34,774 nucleotides of DNA from JBPOHE01 sp052035915 (lineage in GTDB: Bacteria; Pseudomonadota; Gammaproteobacteria; Chromatiales; Chromatiaceae): positions 1 to 34,774 of the forward strand of contig JBPOHE010000005.1 of NCBI GenBank assembly GCA_052035915.1, given 5' to 3'. This document shows positions 17,845-23,900 of the stretch, piece after piece; position 1 is the first letter of the stretch, and each line of letters starts with the position of its first letter. The position numbers were made by a program, and so were the translations under genes. The notes below the pieces were generated by a model, which was not told the DNA's origin, did no database searches, and worked only from the letters and a program-made list of their open reading frames with translations.

Positions 17845-18333
17845 CGCGGTAGCGGGCAGCCCGGATGGAGCCACCCATTTCGTGCGTTGTAAAGACAGGA
17901 GCCTCGTGGTCGACCTCATGGCAACCCCTGTTTGATTTTCCCTAATCGGCGGATAGCGAACCGGTTGGCTCATCCGCACCGGACCGAGGAACCCGAGGCC
18001 CTGTTCAGGGCAAGACTATGAGATCGAGGGCGAGAGAAGCAGAAAAGCCGTCACGGCTGGCCCGCCACCTTCCGGCGTTGCCGGGCACGGGGTCTTGGAG
18101 CCGATTCATTGTTCTCCTATAGAGAACAATGAATTATCTTAATGCGTATTGTTCTTTAAAAGAGAACAAAAACCGGACAGTTTTGCTCCCTGCCCGGCGC
18201 CGTTGAGCGTTCTTATCGGTCCAGACCCTTCGACGGTGGGCCAGATCGAACGCTTCCCTATGGGCGGCTATCGACAAACAAAGACCCAGAATCAATACGG
18301 GATGGGTATGTAAAGTCTGGTGCCGCGATAGGC
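17845..18333. other. Intergenic region between convergent genes, holding repeat copy 2
   Basis: These 489 bases lie between the 3' ends of the LysR gene and the 8-TM gene. They hold the 117-bp element at 18081-18197. Elsewhere I see no gene, terminator with a U-tract or RNA gene. Since both flanking genes end here, the element is not placed at a promoter. Confidence 0.6.
18081..18197 (-). repeat. Dispersed palindromic element, copy 2 (117 bp)
   Basis: GC-rich ends GCCGGGCA (18080-18087) and TGCCCGGC (18191-18198) pair. The core holds GTTCTCCTATAGAGAAC (18111-18127), which lies within a longer perfect 12-bp-arm hairpin at 18105-18133, and GTTCTTTAAAAGAGAAC (18151-18167). The centres are 40 bp apart. 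Read on the minus strand it aligns with copy 1 from the CCGGGC tip through the CGGTTTTT tract to the first dyad with the same 30-bp spacing. One arm (18172-18191) also resembles the IS end at 102-124. Confidence 0.8.
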
Positions 18334-19110
18334 TCAGTCGGCATCGGGATGGAGAATGTTATAGGTGATCATGGCGGCGACACCGATCAGCATATAGGCT
18401 AGGGGCCAACCAAGATCGACGAAGCCCCCACTGACATATTGTTCCTGAGCCGTCAGGATCTCGAAGCTTCTATTGGAAAGGTAATACAGAATCAGGCCGG
18501 CGAAACAGAACCACCAGGGCAGGGCGAGCATGCCACTGGTAAGCAGGGAGGCGGATAATACCGTCATGCCCAAAAGGACGGGATCGAAAATCACATAGGC
18601 CAAGATGGCCAGATAGGCGATCAGGGTATCCGCTTTTTGAATATTCTCCTGGGAGGAGTTGATAGCAAAAAATACGGCTCCCAGTACAACGATCACCGCC
18701 GCCAATATCCCCCAAGCCGGAGGACGGATATCCAGGGCGCGGGCAAATATGATAAGCGCAACGAAGATACAGGGTTGGATCAGGAGAAATCCGATATCGG
18801 AAAACCAGGGATAGGGAGGTTCTTCTCCCTGGTTAAAGATAACATAACCGGCATATAAGGCCTGTCCCAGCCCCCAGCTCAAGACACCCATACCCATCAG
18901 TGCCCACATGGGCCGCATGGGATCGCCCCGCTCGAATACGGAACTGGTTCGCCAACAGACTACAGCCGTGGTCAGCGCCGAAAGCACCTGGACGAGATTG
19001 GAATAATAGGAAGCGGCCTGCTCACCAAATCCGAGTATTGGCAATATGAATAATAGCCCGCAGAGGACGATCCAGAACGAAATATAAAATATGGTGCCTT
19101 TGGTATACAT
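18334..19110 (-). CDS. Polytopic membrane protein, about eight TM segments
   Basis: A 258-residue inner-membrane protein with about eight hydrophobic segments, starting FYISFWIVLCGLLFILPILG and ending AYMLIGVAAMITYNIL. A loop between TM3 and TM4 reads GEEPPYPWFSDIGFLL. It resembles the P-x-x-AD-x-x-F(L) loop of membrane modules found at the N-terminus of some diguanylate cyclases and sensor kinases, but no output domain is attached. The start has a good ribosome binding site (AAGGAG, 8 bases away). It lies 12 bp downstream of the DUF4388-like gene and is the last gene of the ParA-containing set. The family is not recognised with certainty; a stand-alone sensor or anchor is an inference. Confidence 0.8.
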   Translation of the reverse strand: MYTKGTIFYISFWIVLCGLLFILPILGFGEQAASYYSNLVQVLSALTTAVVCWRTSSVFERGDPMRPMWALMGMGVLSWGLGQALYAGYVIFNQGEEPPYPWFSDIGFLLIQPCIFVALIIFARALDIRPPAWGILAAVIVVLGAVFFAINSSQENIQKADTLIAYLAILAYVIFDPVLLGMTVLSASLLTSGMLALPWWFCFAGLILYYLSNRSFEILTAQEQYVSGGFVDLGWPLAYMLIGVAAMITYNILHPDAD

Positions 19111-19122
19111 AGGATCTGCTCC

Positions 19123-19956
19123 TTAGGGACTGGCCAGATCACGGATGATCTTGGCCTCTGTTGTGGATAATTTTTCCAACGATTGTTCAAAGCAGCGAGC
19201 GGCGAGAGTAGGTATACCCAGAGCGCCAAGTCTCGTCTTGATCAACTTCGCCCAATTGTAGTACGGTGCCGCCCCGGATTGGAGTTCCGGCGGGTCCTCA
19301 GGATGCCATCCGGGCCATATCGTCTGCAAGCCTTCCCGCACCGAGTTGACAAAAGGATTCAATACCTTGTGACCGAACAGCTTCTCGATCCGCGGTAACA
19401 GATCCTTTTCAAAGGCCATCAACATGCGGCCAAGCGTCGGATGATAACTACATACCACCTGACCGCTGGCGCAAAGAAACATGAGTGGTGACCAAAGATC
19501 GCCGGCGCGATCCATGGTGCGGAGACCTGTATAGGCGATACCGGAAGAGATCCTGGCCAAGAGGCCGGCCGTGACGATGGAGGCTTTGATCTCCTGTGAA
19601 CTCGGCAACCCGCTACGCTTGATATAAACCTGCTCCAGCATGGGGCATACTCGGTCCACCTGAGGCAGAAAGTTGCGCGTGAGCCCTTCGACCAGAAAGA
19701 GATAGTCCATACCGGGGGTCTTCGGTGGGGGAACTTTCTGGATAAGTTCCAACTTTCCCATCGGTCGCCAGAAAACATTGATCAAGGCCTCGTCATTAAT
19801 GAAATCGCCGTATTTGGCGTGCGTGACACCTTCTTCTCCGAGCCACACCACCGCTGGCATCCTATCGTCGAACAAGAGAGTCACCATACCTGAGTAGCGG
19901 CGTGCCAGAAGGGTTCCCAGGATCTGGCCGACAAAGATGTCTCGGAAAGGAACCAC
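19123..19956 (-). CDS. DUF4388/PATAN-like protein
   Basis: A 277-residue soluble protein. Its N-terminal 75 residues follow the DUF4388 (PATAN) pattern: a hydrophobic opening (ILGTLLARRYSGMVTLLF), a short turn with an acidic pair (DDRMPAVVWL), a segment resembling the usual DGxIxxA (EEGVTHAKYGD), then EALINVFWRPMGKLEL. Such domains often occur in regulators of motility or surface behaviour. The remaining 200 residues are mostly helical and not recognised. The start is GTG at 19956, with GGAG 10 bases upstream, right after the stop of the small tail-anchored gene. Context suggests it works with the ParA-like ATPase and the membrane proteins around it. Confidence 0.7.
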   Translation of the reverse strand: MVPFRDIFVGQILGTLLARRYSGMVTLLFDDRMPAVVWLGEEGVTHAKYGDFINDEALINVFWRPMGKLELIQKVPPPKTPGMDYLFLVEGLTRNFLPQVDRVCPMLEQVYIKRSGLPSSQEIKASIVTAGLLARISSGIAYTGLRTMDRAGDLWSPLMFLCASGQVVCSYHPTLGRMLMAFEKDLLPRIEKLFGHKVLNPFVNSVREGLQTIWPGWHPEDPPELQSGAAPYYNWAKLIKTRLGALGIPTLAARCFEQSLEKLSTTEAKIIRDLASP

Positions 19957-19972
19957 GGGCGAGTTTCTCCAG

Positions 19973-20299
19973 TTAGGCCAAAATCAGAAGCAAGAATAGT
20001 AAGACGATTTCTGTCAAAAGAAATACCAGGCGGCTGGTCTGTTTATCCGCCTTCGACGTTACGCCAGCCGTTACAGAGCTCGCTCGGCGCCAGCTGGCGC
20101 GCCTGGAAAGCAAACGAACAGCCATCGCATTCTGGTATTTCGTTTTCCGACAATCGCCTAAATGTTTTCGATGGACGGGAAAAGAAAAGCGAGCATTTTC
20201 AGGTAATGGTATCGCCCTAGCGTCATGGGCCAAACCGAGAGTTGAGCGCCGGGAAGCTGGCGTCTGGTTGCGGGACAGCCTATCGGGATTCGGCTTCAT
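19973..20299 (-). CDS. Small basic protein with a C-terminal membrane anchor
   Basis: A 108-residue product rich in Arg and Ser, ending in one hydrophobic segment (SRLVFLLTEIVLLFLLLILA) that stops at the very C-terminus, like a tail anchor. The ATG overlaps the stop of the TPR gene in ATGA, and the stop lies 17 bp before the next start, which is how genes in this set are packed. The body has low complexity and no recognised domain, so the evidence for a gene is mostly positional. A chance frame remains possible. Confidence 0.5.
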   Translation of the reverse strand: MKPNPDRLSRNQTPASRRSTLGLAHDARAIPLPENARFSFPVHRKHLGDCRKTKYQNAMAVRLLSRRASWRRASSVTAGVTSKADKQTSRLVFLLTEIVLLFLLLILA

Positions 20300-21090
20300 G
20301 ACTTTCGGAGTTGCCTTTCCAGCTCGTCCGCCAGCTTCTTATTCAGGGCGTTCAACACCTCATGCAAGCGCCGGGCACGCTCATATTCCCGTTGCTGCAG
20401 TAAAAGCAAGGCCGCTTTGTAATAGGCTTGAGCGGCCAAATCCTGTTTGCCCTGTTGATAATAGATATTTCCCAATTCACCGGGAAAGTCCGGTTCGTTG
20501 GGATAATATCGTATCAGCTCGTTATAGGCCTTAACGGCGGCCTCCAAGTCGCCGTTCCAATATTGGGTACGTGCCTCTGTAAGAAGATCCAATTTACCTG
20601 GCGGCGCCTCGGTCGTGGGAACATCCTCGTCGACGAAAGGCCGAAAGCGATATTGGGGTGCGGCCTGGGATTGAGTCGGGAAACCATTGTATACCGCTGC
20701 CTTGGCCTCCTCAGACTTCTTGGTCAACATAGGCGCCGCCGTACCCCCGCGCTCCTCGGGAGACGCGAAAGTCGCGGGGGTACCTCCTTGATTGGAGCGG
20801 CTTCCCTCCCCTACCCCGGACTTATTCTGTTGCAACATCTGCAGAAAAGGGGGAAGCGATGGTGTAACCCCTGGATTCGGGCCCTGACGACTTGGTTGAG
20901 CACAGCCGCCTTCCGGGCAATCCGTTGCCGGTCGGTACGCTTGGGTCTCCTGCGATCGGTCAGAGACCAAACCTGAAGTAAAAAAATCGAGTCGCTGTAG
21001 GCCCACAAAGGTAGCCACACAGAGACCGATGAACAGCACTCCAGACAGAATAAACCCACGCTTAGGCCGCCATGTCAAAGATGACTTCAT
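20296..21090 (-). CDS. Bitopic membrane protein with periplasmic TPR repeats
   Basis: From the ATG at 21090 the product has 264 residues. One N-terminal membrane segment (about residues 10-32, RGFILSGVLFIGLCVATFVG) is followed by a long low-complexity region rich in Pro, Gly and Gln. Then comes a short motif PQYRFRPFVD (about 145-154) and two TPR-like repeats (about 168-245; ARTQYWNGDLEAAVKAYNEL and GNIYYQQGKQDLAAQAYYKA). The topology puts the TPRs in the periplasm. The frame is open to 21180, but that would overlap the ParA gene by 64 bases. The internal start places the membrane segment near the N-terminus and leaves a 26-bp gap. The PQYxFRP motif also occurs in the secreted protein at 22968-23801. 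Confidence 0.8.
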   Translation of the reverse strand: MKSSLTWRPKRGFILSGVLFIGLCVATFVGLQRLDFFTSGLVSDRSQETQAYRPATDCPEGGCAQPSRQGPNPGVTPSLPPFLQMLQQNKSGVGEGSRSNQGGTPATFASPEERGGTAAPMLTKKSEEAKAAVYNGFPTQSQAAPQYRFRPFVDEDVPTTEAPPGKLDLLTEARTQYWNGDLEAAVKAYNELIRYYPNEPDFPGELGNIYYQQGKQDLAAQAYYKAALLLLQQREYERARRLHEVLNALNKKLADELERQLRKS

Positions 21091-21116
21091 CTCGCCAGGG
21101 ATCCCGGACAAGATAT

Positions 21117-21764
21117 TCAGGGAGCCACTTCTTTGATGACATGAGGATAGAGCGTCGCGCAGAGTGCGCTCAACTCCCAAGAGCCCTTCCCCCTGGGTTC
21201 GAGCTCGAATACGGCCAATCCTTCACTGAAAGACCTGCGATAGATGGTGCGCTGGGCCAAACGTTGTTTGATGAACTTGATGCCGGGTAAGGTCACCAGG
21301 GCCGCCGCCGCCTCATCCGATTCCCGCACCGCGTGATGAGTATCCGCCCGATTGATAAAACCCAGCATCTCCGGTTTTGTCGTTTTCTCCGTATTCGCCT
21401 CGACCAAGCGGATGAACCTTTGGGTCGACCAGATATCCGCCTGACTGGGTGGCACCGGCACCAGGATCCTATCGGCCAGGTTAAGCGCCTTTTTCATCGC
21501 CTCCAGACCCGCCGTCCCCACATCGATGAGGGTTTCCTGGGCCTTGGCCATCCGTTTCTCAGCCAAGGCGGAGATCCCATGGACTTTGATCGGCGGTTGA
21601 ATCCCCTCTTCCGTCCGCACATCCGCCACATCGGTAAGGGTAGCCTGGGGGTCGGTATCGATGACCAAAACATCGACATTGGCCTTGGTAAGCCAAACCG
21701 CCAGATTAAAAGTGACGGTGCTTTTACCGGAACCACCCTTCAAACTTCCTACCACAGTGATCAT
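21117..21764 (-). CDS. ParA/MinD-family ATPase
   Basis: A 215-residue P-loop ATPase with the deviant Walker A motif KGGSGKST near the N-terminus. The A' motif VLVIDTDPQATL follows, then a switch region with LIDVGTAGLEAMKKALNLADRILVPVPPSQAD. Members use ATP-dependent dimerisation on DNA or membrane to position plasmids, chromosomes or large complexes. There is no ParB gene or obvious parS site beside it, and it lacks the MinD membrane-targeting helix. Its partners here are membrane and periplasmic proteins, so positioning of an envelope complex is more likely than DNA partitioning (inference). The ATG at 21764 has only a weak ribosome binding site. Confidence 0.88.
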   Translation of the reverse strand: MITVVGSLKGGSGKSTVTFNLAVWLTKANVDVLVIDTDPQATLTDVADVRTEEGIQPPIKVHGISALAEKRMAKAQETLIDVGTAGLEAMKKALNLADRILVPVPPSQADIWSTQRFIRLVEANTEKTTKPEMLGFINRADTHHAVRESDEAAAALVTLPGIKFIKQRLAQRTIYRRSFSEGLAVFELEPRGKGSWELSALCATLYPHVIKEVAP

Positions 21765-21936
21765 GGCCGTCTCTTAGCTTACGAAGCCTTACTTGTAGAT
21801 TGAATGAAAGGAACGCCGCTCATTGTCATGGGGCAGGGAACCGGCTTCATTGAGGATGCAAAATGCTCGACACACAGCAATGGAAAACCTTGCCTGACCA
21901 TGATGAATAGTCATTCGAGAATGCTACCGAGGCGGA

Positions 21937-21957
21937 CAACCACCGGGGGGGTGGTTG
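21937..21957. other. Perfect stem-loop between the DUF4412-like and parA-like genes
   Basis: CAACCACC (21937-21944) and GGTGGTTG (21950-21957) form a perfect 8-bp stem with a five-base G/C loop. It is 30 bp past the stop of the preceding minus-strand gene. No U-tract follows on that strand, so it is not a standard terminator; it may be an mRNA-stabilising or attenuating hairpin. Confidence 0.35.
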
Positions 21958-21986
21958 CATCTATTTAAAGCGGCGCGGCATTCTGG

Positions 21987-22775
21987 CTAGCGACCGACGG
22001 GCGGTTGTTGCCCCGAGGCCGGAGGGGTGACCTTTTGATATCCCGCTGGGATAGAAAACAGGCTGGAAGGCGGCTCGCCCTCGCGGATATTGATCAACTC
22101 CCGCACAAAACCACCAGGAAACTCTTCCCGGATAGCGAGTTTCAAAACCGGATCGTACCACTGGGTGGATCGTTGAGCGGGCTGGTTGGGGGCCGAACTG
22201 CTCATCTCCCATTTTTCAACCTGTCTGCCGCCGACATTCTCGATACCCAGCATCCGCAAATCCATTCTCTGTCCTTCAGAGGTTTCCGTACGCAAGGGGA
22301 TACCCCGGTCGGCGTCTATCCATGAAGTCATCTGCATCGTCTTGCCTTGCTGGGTGACGGACATCTGCCACTTGTCGGCGGTGCGGCCATTGATGGATTC
22401 CACACCCAGCTTGTTGCACCGTGCTCCCTGCAGGCCGGCACAGGGATCGAGTTTTCCTCCGGAAGCCGGCGTTTGGGGGGAAGCCGAGCTTCCCGGGCCA
22501 GGTCCCTGGAATTCCATGTAACTGTGCTGACTCGGATACAAGATCAATTGTGCCTGCTTATCGTTGTCGATGATCTGCACCACCTGCTGTCCGCCCTGAT
22601 CCATTTCTATGCGCATTCTGTTTTTCCCTACATACATCTTCCCGGAACTCGTCCCTTGAGGACTGCTTTGGCGGGTTTCCGCCGAAAACGGCACGCCTGA
22701 CAAGTCCGCAGAAGCAACACCGCTCATGAAGCCGGATACGAGCAACATCGCTGGAACCAATTGAGAGCTTCTCAT
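21987..22775 (-). CDS. Secreted DUF4412-like protein with an internal duplication
   Basis: A 262-residue exported protein whose signal peptide (MRSSQLVPAMLLVSGFMSGVASA) is followed by a beta-rich body. The N-terminal part (GKMYVGKNRMRIEMDQGGQQ ... AQLILYPSQHSYMEF) resembles DUF4412 and related outer-membrane-lipid-carrier-like folds. A Pro/Ser-rich linker and a cysteine pair (PCAGLQGARC) come next. Two related units of about 53 residues follow, opening KLGVESINGRTADKWQM and MLGIENVGGRQVEKWEM. A GAGGAGG ribosome binding site six bases before the ATG at 22775 decides the start over ATGs at 22790 and 22793. Its role is unknown; the fold suggests binding of something hydrophobic or of cell-surface material (inference). 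Confidence 0.8.
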   Translation of the reverse strand: MRSSQLVPAMLLVSGFMSGVASADLSGVPFSAETRQSSPQGTSSGKMYVGKNRMRIEMDQGGQQVVQIIDNDKQAQLILYPSQHSYMEFQGPGPGSSASPQTPASGGKLDPCAGLQGARCNKLGVESINGRTADKWQMSVTQQGKTMQMTSWIDADRGIPLRTETSEGQRMDLRMLGIENVGGRQVEKWEMSSSAPNQPAQRSTQWYDPVLKLAIREEFPGGFVRELINIREGEPPSSLFSIPAGYQKVTPPASGQQPPVGR

Positions 22776-22781
22776 AAAAAA

Positions 22782-22788
22782 CCTCCTC
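22782..22788 (-). promoter_or_regulatory. Strong ribosome binding site
   Basis: GAGGAGG on the minus strand, six bases before the ATG at 22775. It shows that two in-frame ATGs further upstream are not used. Confidence 0.75.
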
Positions 22789-22967
22789 ATCATTTTATTC
22801 CGGATATATCAGGTGAGACCATTTTACCCCACATAAACCGGTTCTCTTGCCATTCGATACTTCATGGTTAGGGCCGTCTGTATTATCGGGTTGTAGCGGC
22901 ACCGCAAGTGAGCCGCTTTAAGATATCCGGCATTTCCGTCCGGTCGAGCTGAATGTCTCATGGGCAC

Positions 22968-23801
22968 TCACTGGGAATAGGGATCACGACCCCCATATAA
23001 CGCCTGGCCTTGATAAGGAATCTCATACTGGCGGTGTTGACCGAAATAACCTGGCTCGGCGCTGGGAGAAGCCCCGTCCCTTGCGGGAGACCTCCCGCCA
23101 TGGACTCCTGTTTCAAACGACCTGAAATAGGGATTTTCTTCGGCAATCTGTTGTTTTTCCCGGTCGCTCAGGGGGCGGAAATAATATTGTGGCGGTGCCG
23201 GCATTCTATCGCGTTGATAACTCGCCCCCACCTCATCCCAGATACTATATCCTCCCCCCTGACCGAACTGGGAAGATCTATATTTTTGCTGAGCCTCGGA
23301 ACCCAGACTGCCCCAGGAATTCAGGTTCGACTGGTAATAAGAGCGGTTGGACGGCAGCCACCCTGGAGATTCGCTTTTACTTCCCTGACCTCCCCTCAGA
23401 TTCCGGGACCTCCCATCCTCATCCGGATCAATGGGCCGATACAAGGGCCCCGCATAGCCTGCCCAGGTATCGGTCTGAGGGTATGAGGAATAAGGTTTCG
23501 CCGGTTCCTTCCCCATTCCGGAAGGATATTCCCGGTTACCCTGATAGGGATAGCCGAGGTAACTCCCATTCGATGATTGGGGAGGCGCATAGAGGGAATC
23601 CACACCCGGCACTTGAGCCCGTCCCCCGTAAGGCTGGGGCTGGGACCAAGTCTCCATTCGCCGACCATCCCAAATATCGGACGTAAAGGAACGTTGCTTC
23701 CCACCACCAGCGGATTCATCTTGCCAAGGGAAGGCCGTCTCTGGCGCCAAACTCGACAAGCACAGGATAAGGAGACAATTGTCCGCAAGGCGCTGATTCA
23801 T
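22968..23801 (-). CDS. Secreted Tyr/Gly/Pro-rich protein of unknown function
   Basis: A 277-residue protein with a signal-like N-terminus (MNQRLADNCLLILCLSSLAP) and a low-complexity body very rich in Tyr, Gly, Pro, Ser and Gln, with repeated motifs such as PYGG, YPYQGN, SSYPQTD and YGGRDPYSQ. Near residues 204-213 it carries PQYYFRPLSD, almost the same as PQYRFRPFVD in the membrane TPR protein of this locus. No enzyme domain is visible. It lies 99 bp after the extended RND pump gene. The composition resembles disordered surface or matrix proteins. The start has a weak ribosome binding site, so the exact N-terminus is uncertain. Confidence 0.7.
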   Translation of the reverse strand: MNQRLADNCLLILCLSSLAPETAFPWQDESAGGGKQRSFTSDIWDGRRMETWSQPQPYGGRAQVPGVDSLYAPPQSSNGSYLGYPYQGNREYPSGMGKEPAKPYSSYPQTDTWAGYAGPLYRPIDPDEDGRSRNLRGGQGSKSESPGWLPSNRSYYQSNLNSWGSLGSEAQQKYRSSQFGQGGGYSIWDEVGASYQRDRMPAPPQYYFRPLSDREKQQIAEENPYFRSFETGVHGGRSPARDGASPSAEPGYFGQHRQYEIPYQGQALYGGRDPYSQ

Positions 23802-23900
23802 GGTTGCAAGTTGCTGCTCAATCCCTTAATACACTTTGATCTGGTTACATAGAAAGCATCCACTCAAAGCAAGCATAGCCGCCTTCGTGACAACGACTGG

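Noticed and set aside
21937..21957. Intrinsic terminator for the DUF4412-like gene
   Set aside because: The stem is perfect but no U-tract follows on the minus strand, so it is listed only as a stem-loop.
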